A DNA stretch of 37,175 nt from JAKFWF01 sp031365375. Its GTDB lineage: Bacteria; Pseudomonadota; Alphaproteobacteria; Rhizobiales; Hyphomicrobiaceae. The notes under the pieces were generated by a model. The model was not told the DNA's origin. It saw only the letters and a program-made list of their open reading frames with translations, and did no database searches. The stretch is taken from the NCBI GenBank assembly GCA_031365375.1, contig JANLXZ010000237.1:1-37175 (forward strand). Direction: 5' to 3'. Position 1 is the stretch's first letter; each line of letters begins with the position of its first letter. Positions 23,875 through 31,226 of the stretch are shown here, piece by piece. The position numbers were made by a program, and so were the translations under genes.

Positions 23875-24969
23875 ATGTCGCACAATACATTCGGCCACTT
23901 GTTTCGCGTCACCACTTGGGGCGAAAGCCACGGGCCGGCGATTGGCTGCGTCATCGATGGCTGCCCGCCGGGTCTGGTGCTGACTGCGGACGATATACAG
24001 ATGTATCTCGACAAGCGCCGCCCTGGTCAGTCGCGCTATACAACCCAGCGGCGTGAGCCCGATGAAGTCAAAATTCTGTCAGGCGTGTTTCCCGACGACG
24101 CGGGGCACCAAGTCACGACTGGAGCGCCGATTGCGCTGCAGATTGAGAACGTCGACCAGAAGTCGAAAGACTACGGGGATATCAAGGACAAGTTCAGGCC
24201 CGGCCACGCTGACATTACCTATTGGGAGAAGTACGGCATCCGCGACTACCGGGGCGGCGGTAGATCTTCCGCACGCGAAACAGCCAGCCGGGTTGCAGCC
24301 GGCGCACTCGCGCGCAAGATTTTGCCGGGCATAACGATACGAGCAGGGCTGATCCAGATCGGATCTCTTAAAATCGACCGGTCACGCTGGGATTGGGCCG
24401 CGATCGATGCGAACCCTTTTTTCTGCCCAGACGCCGCGAGCGTTCAGCCGTGGGCCGATTATCTTGACGGCGTTCGCAAATCGGGCTCTTCCTGCGGGGC
24501 CGTAATCGAGGTTATCGCCGAAGGCGTGCCCGCTTCGCTCGGTGCGCCGATTTACGGCAAGCTCGACCAGGATTTGGCGTCTGCCATGATGAGCATCAAC
24601 GCCGTCAAGGGCGTCGAGATCGGCGACGGTTTCGCGGTCGCCAGTCTTTCGGGCGAAGACAACGCCGATGAGATTCGTATGGGCGCAGATGGCCGCGCGC
24701 ATTATTTATCGAACCATGCCGGCGGAATTTTGGGTGGCATCTCAACAGGTCAGCCGATCGTTTGCCGGTTCGCCGTTAAACCCACCTCGTCGATCTTGAC
24801 GCCGCGCCGCACTATCGATCGGCACGGTAACGACACCGACATCACAACGAAAGGGCGCCACGATCCGTGCGTTGGCATTCGCGCGGTGCCGGTCGGCGAA
24901 GCGATGATGGCAATCGTCCTTGCCGATCATTTTCTGCGGCACCGCGGCCAAGTTGGACCAAAGAGCTGA
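23875..24969 (+). CDS. aroC: Chorismate synthase
   Basis: A 364-aa cytosolic enzyme making chorismate from 5-enolpyruvylshikimate 3-phosphate with reduced FMN, the last common step to aromatic amino acids and folate. Full set of signatures: GESHGPAIGCVIDGCPPG (about 14-31), RRPGQSRYTTQRREPDEV, RGGGRSSARETASRVAAGA and the C-terminal RHDPCVGIRAVPVGEAMMA. ATG 23875 is the family start (MSHNTFGHLFRVTTWGESHG); a GTG six codons earlier is also in frame. The DCC-family gene begins 3 nt after its stop, so they are probably co-transcribed. Confidence 0.97.
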   Translation: MSHNTFGHLFRVTTWGESHGPAIGCVIDGCPPGLVLTADDIQMYLDKRRPGQSRYTTQRREPDEVKILSGVFPDDAGHQVTTGAPIALQIENVDQKSKDYGDIKDKFRPGHADITYWEKYGIRDYRGGGRSSARETASRVAAGALARKILPGITIRAGLIQIGSLKIDRSRWDWAAIDANPFFCPDAASVQPWADYLDGVRKSGSSCGAVIEVIAEGVPASLGAPIYGKLDQDLASAMMSINAVKGVEIGDGFAVASLSGEDNADEIRMGADGRAHYLSNHAGGILGGISTGQPIVCRFAVKPTSSILTPRRTIDRHGNDTDITTKGRHDPCVGIRAVPVGEAMMAIVLADHFLRHRGQVGPKS

Positions 24970-24972
24970 TCA

Positions 24973-25467
24973 ATGACGGCGCCTCAGCGCATCAGGGATA
25001 AGCTCGCTAACAGGTCTGCCTACTCATACCGTTCCGATCCAAACGTGCCGGGATTTCCGGACGACCATCCGGTCATCGTATACGATGGCGTATGCGTTCT
25101 GTGTTCCCGTTCCATGCGAATTGTCGCGCGCGGTGACCGCGATGCGCGTTTCAGATTCGTGAGCGCACAGTCGCTGACGGGCCAGGCATTGTTCCGCCAT
25201 TACGGCCTTGATCCGGTCGACTTCGAAACCGTATTGCTCATCGAAAATGGCCGCGCTTACGGCAAATTCGATATGATCGCGCGTGTCGCAAGCCGGCTCG
25301 GCAGCGACTATCGGACGTTGTCGTTACTGCGCGTCATGCAACTGCTGCCGGGCAGGGTCCAAGATTGGTGTTACGACCGCGTCGCCCTGAACCGCTACGC
25401 TATGTTCGGGCGCAGCGATGTGTGCATCATGCCGGACGAGAGCTGGCGGGCGCGAATAATCGATTAG
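24973..25467 (+). CDS. DCC family (DUF393) thiol-disulfide oxidoreductase-like protein
   Basis: 164 aa with the hallmark YDGVCVLCSRSM (D38-G39, Cys41 and Cys44 in a CxxC), from which the DCC family is named. The following RFRFVSAQS and the LLRVMQLLPGRVQDWCYDRVALNRY segment also match. The family is predicted to have a thioredoxin-like fold; its substrates are not established. The 30 N-terminal residues before the domain are polar and variable. It starts 3 nt after aroC and is followed after 15 nt by the dehalogenase gene. Confidence 0.88.
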   Translation: MTAPQRIRDKLANRSAYSYRSDPNVPGFPDDHPVIVYDGVCVLCSRSMRIVARGDRDARFRFVSAQSLTGQALFRHYGLDPVDFETVLLIENGRAYGKFDMIARVASRLGSDYRTLSLLRVMQLLPGRVQDWCYDRVALNRYAMFGRSDVCIMPDESWRARIID

Positions 25468-25482
25468 GGAGGGATAAACTTC

Positions 25483-26205
25483 ATGTCCGCAAAAGATGCC
25501 GTGAAGGCCATCGTGTTCGACGTTTTCGGCACCGTTGTCGACTGGCGTGGCTCGACGATTGCCGAGCTTAAAAGCTTCGGCGGCGCGCGTGGCATCTCGC
25601 TCGACTGGGAGGAGTTCGCCGATGAGTGGCGCGGTCTTTATCAGCCTTCGATGGAGGACGTACGGTCGGGTAAGCGGCCGTTCGCGATCCTCGACGATCT
25701 ACACCGCGAGAGCCTGCTCAAGCTTCTCGACCGGCACGCGGTCAAGGGGTTCGCGCCCCACGAGATCGAGCATTTGGTAACCATTTGGCATCGGCTGCAT
25801 CCATGGCATGATATGCCAAGCGGTCTCGCACGGCTCGGCACTCGGGTCATTACGGGGACGCTATCGAATGGCAATGTCGGATTGCTGACGCGGCTCGCAA
25901 AGTTCGGGCATCTTCCGTTCAACGTCATCCTTGGGGCTGAGGCCGCCGGTGCTTACAAGCCGCAACCGCAGGCGTACCTCAGGACAGCTGAATTGCTTAA
26001 TCTGCCAACCGAACACGTGATGTTGGCCGCCGCTCACAATGGGGATCTGGCCGCTGCGGCGGCGGTCGGCTACCGCACGGCTTTCATCGTGCGCCCAATG
26101 GAACACGGCCCGCACAAGACCATCGACTTGAAGGCCGAACGCGCCTGGGATGTCGTCACCGACAGCTGTCACGGCCTCGCCGATGCCATGGGATGTTTGA
26201 AATGA
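25483..26205 (+). CDS. Haloacid dehalogenase, type II (HAD superfamily)
   Basis: A 240-aa cytosolic HAD hydrolase of the L-2-haloacid dehalogenase group. The nucleophile is D13 in FDVFGTVVDW; R50 in DEWRGLY fits the substrate-carboxylate Arg; S128-N129-G130 in TLSNGNV is motif II; K159 in AYKPQPQAY is motif III; the acidic C-terminal motif is AAAHNGDLAA (N186, D188). In the best-studied enzymes a Ser stands where H185 is here, so halogenated substrates are not assured. GGGAGGG lies 9 nt before the ATG. The TGA overlaps the ATG of a 34-aa Cys-rich frame. Operon with aroC and the DCC gene is likely. Confidence 0.88.
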   Translation: MSAKDAVKAIVFDVFGTVVDWRGSTIAELKSFGGARGISLDWEEFADEWRGLYQPSMEDVRSGKRPFAILDDLHRESLLKLLDRHAVKGFAPHEIEHLVTIWHRLHPWHDMPSGLARLGTRVITGTLSNGNVGLLTRLAKFGHLPFNVILGAEAAGAYKPQPQAYLRTAELLNLPTEHVMLAAAHNGDLAAAAAVGYRTAFIVRPMEHGPHKTIDLKAERAWDVVTDSCHGLADAMGCLK

Positions 26206-26306
26206 CCGCCAACAACTCTATCGCCAATCTCGTCGTTCGGGTGCACCCCACGGCGTGCGGCTGCAACGAAGGCCCGGAAGGTTGCATCCTGTGGTTCTGC
26301 GAATAG
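26202..26306 (+). CDS. 34-aa cysteine-rich mini-protein, coupled to the dehalogenase
   Basis: An ATGA overlap with the dehalogenase stop starts a frame of 34 codons ending in TAG at 26304-26306. After MTANNSIANLVVRVHP comes TACGCNEGPEGCILWFCE, with four cysteines (19, 21, 28, 33) in a CxC-x6-C-x4-C layout that could bind a metal or form two disulfides. No signal peptide. The overlap and the compact Cys pattern favour a real gene; the shortness means it could be chance. No known family recognised. It would be produced by reinitiation after the dehalogenase. Confidence 0.5.
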   Translation: MTANNSIANLVVRVHPTACGCNEGPEGCILWFCE

Positions 26307-26403
26307 CCGCACGGGACGTAATCGAGAGCGACGGCGCTATATCGCAGCCTTCGAGAAAACACATCGTTTAGCGGTGTCGACGAGGGGAGGGCGACTCGGA
26401 TTA

Positions 26404-26416
26404 TGTATCGTATACA
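26404..26416. promoter_or_regulatory. Palindrome upstream of doxX, possible operator
   Basis: TGTAT-CGT-ATACA, a perfect 5-3-5 inverted repeat 48 nt before the doxX ATG at 26464, in an AT-rich spot (TTATGTATCGTATACACTG) that could overlap a -10 element. Confidence 0.35.
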
Positions 26417-26463
26417 CTGATCGACGATTGGCGACCGCAGAGCAATTTAACTGGAGGCCCCGC

Positions 26464-26853
26464 ATGAATTTCCTAAAGCCTTACACCGCGCAATTGCTGA
26501 GTCTATTACGAATCATCACAAGCTTATTGTTGTTGCAGCACGGCACGACAAAATACCTGAACATTCCGATCGGTCCGCAGAATAACGCTTCGCCCACGAC
26601 AATGGGCGGGGCGGCCGGCATGTTTGAACTCGTCGGCGGCATCATGCTGTTGCTTGGGTTGTTCACCCGGCCCGTCGCTTTCATCTTGTCCGGCGTGATG
26701 GCTGTAGCCTATTTCTACGCCCATGCCCCGCGCGGTGTCTTCCCGATCCTTAATGGCGGCGAGTTGGCCGTGCTCTATTGCTTCGTGCTCCTGTATCTAG
26801 CCGCCGCCGGCGGTGGCGCCTGGAGTGTTGATCGGATGCAAAAGCGCGACTAG
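26464..26853 (+). CDS. DoxX family membrane protein
   Basis: A 129-aa inner-membrane protein with four hydrophobic segments. The start LLSLLRIITSLLLLQHGTTK, the glycine-rich GGAAGMFELVGGIMLLLGL and FTRPVAFILSGVMAVAYFYAHAP are the standard DoxX pattern. Members are linked to thiol and sulfur redox balance or act as small quinone-reactive proteins; the role here is open. ATG 26464 has GGAGG 6 nt upstream. The frame is open upstream from 26374 but without family-like sequence. It may have its own promoter, since 157 nt separate it from the mini-ORF. Confidence 0.9.
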   Translation: MNFLKPYTAQLLSLLRIITSLLLLQHGTTKYLNIPIGPQNNASPTTMGGAAGMFELVGGIMLLLGLFTRPVAFILSGVMAVAYFYAHAPRGVFPILNGGELAVLYCFVLLYLAAAGGGAWSVDRMQKRD

Positions 26854-26926
26854 CGTGCCGCGCGCGTGCGATTGAGCGTGAACGCTTGATCTCGCGCGCG
26901 CACTCGCAACGCAGGTGCAAGCTCGA

Positions 26927-27673
26927 TCAGCCCGTGAGCTTGGCAAGTGTAGCCTCGTCGACCTCGACGTTCGAAAACACGGTTTGCACATCGTCATCGT
27001 CCTCAAATGCGGCAAGCAGTTTGAAAACCGACGTGGCCGCGTCCTCGTCGACCATAGTCGTGAGGTTGGGTTTCCAGATGATCTTTGTGGTCGACGATTC
27101 ACCTAGTTTATCTTCGAGCACCGCCGCTACTGTTCCGAGACTGTCGAAACCGCAGACGATCGTGTGACCGCTCTCATCGCTCGTGCAATCGTCGGCGCCA
27201 GCGTCAATAGCGGCTTCGAGGATTGAATCGGGTGAACCAGCCTTCACCGGATAGACGATCTCGCCGACGTGGGCGAACATATGGGACACCGCGCCCGTCG
27301 AGCCGAGATTGCCGCCGTGCTTGGTGAAAAGTGCCCGGATGGCTCCACCGGTGCGGTTGCGGTTGTCGGTCAACGCCTCGATGATCACGGCGACACCGCC
27401 GACAGCATATCCCTCGTAGCGCACTTGTTCGAAGGCTTCGCCATCGGAGCCGGCCGCTTTCTTGATGGCTCGATCGATATTGTCTTTCGGCATGTTTTCC
27501 GCGCGCGCAGCCTGAACGGCTAGCCGTAGGCGGGCATTCATGGTTGGGTCGGGCAAGCCGGTTTTAGCTGCAACCGTGATCTCTCGTGCGAGCTTGCCAA
27601 ACATTTTGGACCGGACCGCGTCTTGGCGGCCCTTGCGATGCATGATGTTCTTGAACTGTGAATGGCCAGCCAT
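26927..27673 (-). CDS. yebC: YebC/PmpR family DNA- or ribosome-associated regulator
   Basis: A 248-aa cytosolic protein with the invariant start MAGHSQFKNIMHRKGRQDA (W in many, F here), KMFGKLAREITVAAKTGLPDP and RYEGYAVGGVAVIIEALTDN, covering the three domains of the family. YebC proteins act as transcription regulators in some species and aid translation of proline-rich or hard-to-elongate stretches in others. Full length and unbroken. It is the last gene of the leftward run BKACE, YmdB-like, yebC, but the 304-nt gap upstream suggests its own promoter. It converges with doxX. Confidence 0.95.
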   Translation of the reverse strand: MAGHSQFKNIMHRKGRQDAVRSKMFGKLAREITVAAKTGLPDPTMNARLRLAVQAARAENMPKDNIDRAIKKAAGSDGEAFEQVRYEGYAVGGVAVIIEALTDNRNRTGGAIRALFTKHGGNLGSTGAVSHMFAHVGEIVYPVKAGSPDSILEAAIDAGADDCTSDESGHTIVCGFDSLGTVAAVLEDKLGESSTTKIIWKPNLTTMVDEDAATSVFKLLAAFEDDDDVQTVFSNVEVDEATLAKLTG

Positions 27674-27977
27674 GGTTCGTCCGTCCGATTAAAATTATAT
27701 CGATTGAAAGACAGCATCTCGTTCAGCCTTATAGTTCGGCTTCCCCGGGGAAATCCAGGACTACAAAGTGCGTCTTCGACGTAACAGGTGATGCTGCAAC
27801 GAGAAAAACCGTATTGCCGAATTAACCCGAAGCAGTGAATGTCACTGGATCGCTCCTTGCCCAGGAGCCATCAGCAAGGTCCTCAATCAGCCGGGGACCG
27901 ATCGTATCGAGGACGGTAGAGGTTCATCCGGAACCTGCGGCCCTTCTCGGCGGTGACACTGCAGCTTTGCAGGCCAA
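27674..27977. other. Intergenic region between the YmdB-like gene and yebC
   Basis: 304 bases, no gene I can support. An AT-rich patch next to yebC (27692-27708) probably contains its promoter. A hairpin AGGTTC (27920-27925) / GAACCT (27931-27936) with a 5-nt loop and a CTGCA/TGCAG pair (27960-27973) lie just after the YmdB-like gene but lack a T run, so they are weak terminator candidates. Confidence 0.5.
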
Positions 27978-28811
27978 TTAGATCTCTCTCTCGATCCAAG
28001 CCAGCGGCTCGGTAGGCGCCAAGACGCCACCGAGCCGCACTGGAGTTATGCTGCGGGCAAACCCCGTCGCGTCGTCGATGTCGATCGCGGTGCCACACAG
28101 CGTGGCCGGCCCGTCGGCTGGCGTAAATCGTTCATTGGGTATCCGTGTCAGAAAGCGATGAATCGGTTCACCCCGGTCCATGCCCAAAACAGAGTCGTAA
28201 TCACCCGTCATGCCGGCATCGGACACATACGCCGTGCCGCCCTTGAGTACGCGGTGATCGGACGTCGGCGCATGCGTGTGGGTGCCGACCACTGCCGATA
28301 CGCGACCATCGACAAAATGAGCGAGCGCCTGCTTTTCGCTCGTCGCCTCGGCGTGGAAATCGACGAAGATGGCATCGGTCCCGTGTTTTAGCTTGCACGC
28401 GGTGATCTCATTGTCGATTGCGCGGAATGGGCAATCCATTTCGGTCATGAAGACGCGGCCGAGCGCATTGATCACAAGCACATCGGCACCATTACGCGCC
28501 TTATACATGCCAGCCCCGCGGCCGGGGGTGCCCTTTGGCAGATTGAGCGGACGCACGAGACGAGGCTGCCGGTCGATGAATACGAGCGCATCTTTCTGAT
28601 CGAAGGCGTGATTGCCGAGCGTCACGCAGTCGGCGCCGGCTTCAAGAAAGTCGTTAAGGATCGATTCCGTGATGCCGAATCCGCCGGCAGCGTTCTCGCC
28701 ATTTACGATAACAAAGTCGAGCGCATACCGTTTTCGCAAGCGCGGCAACGTTTCGAGCAGAACCTTGCGGCCCGAGCGGCCGACGATGTCACCGATGAAG
28801 AGCAGTCGCAT
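27978..28811 (-). CDS. TIGR00282 family metallophosphoesterase (YmdB-like)
   Basis: A 277-aa cytosolic binuclear metal phosphoesterase. Metal and catalytic blocks in order: FIGDIVGRSGR (D8), VNGENAAGGFG (E39, N40), TLGNHAFDQ (N67, H68), VDFHAEATSEK (H153) and VGTHTHAPTSD (H178, H180). Bacillus YmdB has 2',3'-cyclic nucleotide phosphodiesterase activity and affects biofilm and motility choices; the alphaproteobacterial role is not established. The start at ATG 28811 has AAGG 6 nt upstream and begins MRLLFIGD; the longer open frame upstream is not conserved-looking. It follows the BKACE gene by about 100 nt. Confidence 0.92.
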   Translation of the reverse strand: MRLLFIGDIVGRSGRKVLLETLPRLRKRYALDFVIVNGENAAGGFGITESILNDFLEAGADCVTLGNHAFDQKDALVFIDRQPRLVRPLNLPKGTPGRGAGMYKARNGADVLVINALGRVFMTEMDCPFRAIDNEITACKLKHGTDAIFVDFHAEATSEKQALAHFVDGRVSAVVGTHTHAPTSDHRVLKGGTAYVSDAGMTGDYDSVLGMDRGEPIHRFLTRIPNERFTPADGPATLCGTAIDIDDATGFARSITPVRLGGVLAPTEPLAWIEREI

Positions 28812-28913
28812 GCAAGACCTTTTTGGTTGGTACGGCTCGTCGCCTTCGAAGGACCGACCGGCGATGCGGAAATGGCGCCGACACCAGCTAGAGAGCCTAA
28901 GACACCAACACAA

Positions 28914-29846
28914 TCAGAAATTGACCTTATCGCCGCCCTTGAGCTGAAGCATTTCGCGGGCTTCGTCTGAGCTCGCGATTTCCAGACCCATATTCTCGAT
29001 GATGCCGCGCACGAGTTTAACCTGTTGCGCGTTGCTCGTGGCGAGTTGGCCGGGGCCTGCCCAAAGACTGTCCTCAAGGCCGACGCGAACATTGCCGCCA
29101 AGTGCGATTGCCTGCGTTGCGATCGGCAGTTGATTTCGCCCTGCGCCCAGCACGCTCCAATGGTAATCGTCGCCAAACAGACGGTCGGCGGTACGCTTCA
29201 TGTGCATCACATCTTCTGGATGGGGACCGATGCCGCCCAAGATCCCGAATACGGACTGAATGAAAAATGGCGCCTTCACGATGCCCCGATCGGCGAAATG
29301 ACGAAGGGTATAGAGATGCCCGATATCGTAGCACTCGATTTCGAACCTCGTGTTGTTCTTCGCGCAAGTGGTGAGAATGCCTTCGATGTCGGCAAACGTA
29401 TTCTTGAAAATGCGATCGTGACTGCCCTCGAGATAAGGCTTTTCCCAGTCATGCTTAAACGTCTTTTGGCGTTCCAGCATCGGGTAGAGACCGAAATTCA
29501 TCGAGCCCATGTTCAGAGAAGCCACCTCCGGCTTAAAGTGCGCGCACGGCCGCAGACGCTCTTCCAGACCCATTGTTGGTGCGCCGCCCGTCGTGATGTT
29601 GATCACGCAATTCGAGCGTTGCTTGATCACCTGAAGGAACGGCGCGAAAGCCTCCGGCGACTGGTCAGGCTTGCCTGTCTTCGGATCACGCGCATGGACG
29701 TGAACGAGAGCAGCACCAGCCTCGGCAGCGCCGATAGCGGCATCGGCGATCTCTTCGGCGGTGATCGGCAGATGCGGTGACATTGAGGGCGTATGGATCG
29801 CGCCGGTCACGGCGCAGGTAATAATGACTTTCCGATTCTTGGCCAT
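28914..29846 (-). CDS. BKACE family beta-keto acid cleavage enzyme
   Basis: A 310-aa cytosolic TIM-barrel enzyme (formerly DUF849) that condenses a beta-keto acid with acetyl-CoA to give acetoacetate and a new CoA ester; the founder Kce acts on 3-keto-5-aminohexanoate in lysine fermentation. Metal-site residues: HVH (49-51) in ALVHVHARDP, and the later GLEDSLW Glu. Other marks are ITTGGAPTMGLEERL, EVASLNMGSMNFG and GGIGPHPEDV. True start ATG 29846 with GGAG 8 nt upstream; a TTG five codons earlier overlaps that site. Substrate varies across the family and cannot be told here; no other pathway genes are adjacent. Confidence 0.92.
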   Translation of the reverse strand: MAKNRKVIITCAVTGAIHTPSMSPHLPITAEEIADAAIGAAEAGAALVHVHARDPKTGKPDQSPEAFAPFLQVIKQRSNCVINITTGGAPTMGLEERLRPCAHFKPEVASLNMGSMNFGLYPMLERQKTFKHDWEKPYLEGSHDRIFKNTFADIEGILTTCAKNNTRFEIECYDIGHLYTLRHFADRGIVKAPFFIQSVFGILGGIGPHPEDVMHMKRTADRLFGDDYHWSVLGAGRNQLPIATQAIALGGNVRVGLEDSLWAGPGQLATSNAQQVKLVRGIIENMGLEIASSDEAREMLQLKGGDKVNF

Positions 29847-29910
29847 GGCGGAGAGCTCCAATGTCTTCGATTGCGATCGCGGATCGCTATTTGTGGGATG
29901 GCTAGCGCCT

Positions 29911-29934
29911 CGGCGTCAATGCCCGGCGTCAATG
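29911..29934. repeat. 11-bp direct repeat spanning a stop codon
   Basis: CGGCGTCAATG at 29911-29921 and at 29924-29934. The second copy includes the TGA stop of the TIGR02186 gene (29931-29929 on the minus strand). Probably a small local duplication. Confidence 0.8.
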
Positions 29935-30885
29935 ACTGCGTAGACGGAACAGGGTAGATGCGAGCAGGCCGGCACCTACGGCTACGGCGACTGTGAACAA
30001 GCCGTAGAGAAGCGCGTGTTCGAAGGCAAAAGCATAAAGCACACGTTCGACGCCTTGCCGCTCAAGATTAACACGCGCGGTGTAAGTCGATAAAAGTTGG
30101 CCCTCGCGCAACAAGTGAACGCGGGCGACGAGTGGTCCTACCGGCACGTTGGCTGGCAGTTCGATGGTGGCTCTGAACAAGCTTCGGCCAATGAAAACAA
30201 CGCCGTATTGTTCCTGGACGTAAAGACCTTCTTTCTGTTTCAGGCGAATGACCGCGCTTTTGAACTCGGTTAGATCGGCAGTCGAGAGACCGGTTTCCCA
30301 GCCGCGGATCGGCGTCATCCGCACCTGTTCCAATCCGATGTCGTTTTCGCGCAGCAGGACCGGATCGGCCAGTTCGTCGAGTGGCCGGGTCGACGCGATC
30401 GCGTAATAGCTCGGGATGCTTTCGAAGGTGACCGATTGGGTGTTGATCCAGATGCCCGCGATGTTGCTCTTGCGCCGCGATACAAGACGATTGGGCGCTC
30501 CTTCGAGCACGATCACAACGTCGTATAGACCTGACTCGGCGCTCGATTGGCGACTGTTATCGACGGCACCAAACACCACAATCTCGGTGCCGGTGAAGCT
30601 CGACGTGATCGAGACGCTCCGCGTTGAGACATCTGCTTGAACCGATTCCCGGGTGTCGGGCGGCGGTGGCGCCGCTTTTAGCTCCCCAGTCGTCGGGGCC
30701 GGAGGCTGCCCCGCTGGAGCTGGATTGACGGGTGCTTTGGGGATGGGTCGTGGCCGCTTTTGCGCTACAGCCGGCGGGCTTGTTTGCTGAGCGAAAGTGG
30801 CGCTCGCGTCGATCCACGTGCAAGAAGCCAAGCCGATTGCGATAGAAAGCCACCTCCATCCTCGTGGCTCCGCCATCCGCCTCAT
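29929..30885 (-). CDS. TIGR02186 / Alph_Pro_TM family membrane-anchored protein
   Basis: A 318-aa alphaproteobacterial protein. Order: signal sequence to about residue 32 (ATFA/QQ), a Pro/Ala/Lys-rich linker (about 36-78), the conserved domain starting VQADVSTRSVSITSSFTG and containing IVVFGAVDNS, IVLEGAPNRLVSRRKS and AGIWINTQSV, then a C-terminal membrane helix (about 289-312) with a basic end RLRSH. It should sit in the inner membrane facing the periplasm. The family is often next to a TauE/SafE-type exporter; none is seen here. The start may be ATG 30885 or 30876 (GGGAG is near both). Function unknown. Confidence 0.86.
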   Translation of the reverse strand: MRRMAEPRGWRWLSIAIGLASCTWIDASATFAQQTSPPAVAQKRPRPIPKAPVNPAPAGQPPAPTTGELKAAPPPPDTRESVQADVSTRSVSITSSFTGTEIVVFGAVDNSRQSSAESGLYDVVIVLEGAPNRLVSRRKSNIAGIWINTQSVTFESIPSYYAIASTRPLDELADPVLLRENDIGLEQVRMTPIRGWETGLSTADLTEFKSAVIRLKQKEGLYVQEQYGVVFIGRSLFRATIELPANVPVGPLVARVHLLREGQLLSTYTARVNLERQGVERVLYAFAFEHALLYGLFTVAVAVGAGLLASTLFRLRSH

Positions 30886-31226
30886 CGCTCCCGATTGACC
30901 GCACCAAAACCAATAGATTTCGCCTTATGGTCCGATCACATAAAGCAAATACACGACCTTCCCCATGCTACGAGCAGCGTGCGGAAAACCGTTCAAACAG
31001 GCCCGAGCGTATTAATCCTGGGCTGCCGCGACGGGTCAATAACTAAACGAGCGCGCAGCACGGCCCCGCACTCGGGTTTAGCACAGGCGAAGACCTCCGA
31101 TGACTTTGAGAGTGCATCAATAGTGTTGCAATGCGGCACGTCCGCCGATATATCTGGCCCCAATCCTTGACATCCCACTCACAATCGCCGCCGCGCTTTG
31201 TCTGGCCCGGCAGCAGGAGAGACCCT
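30886..31226. other. Divergent intergenic region upstream of trcR
   Basis: 341 bases between the leftward TIGR02186 gene and the rightward trcR. No tRNA and no credible gene; frames of about 60 codons cross it on both strands without ribosome sites. The trcR ribosome site AGGAGAG (31215-31221) is clear. A TTGACA lies at 31167-31172 but no good -10 follows at the normal distance. Confidence 0.5.

Noticed and set aside
30993..31178. 61-codon leftward frame with ACAKPECGAVLRA
   Set aside because: The CAKPEC pattern recalls a zinc knuckle, but there is no ribosome site, the rest has no structure, and the frame lies in the trcR promoter region.
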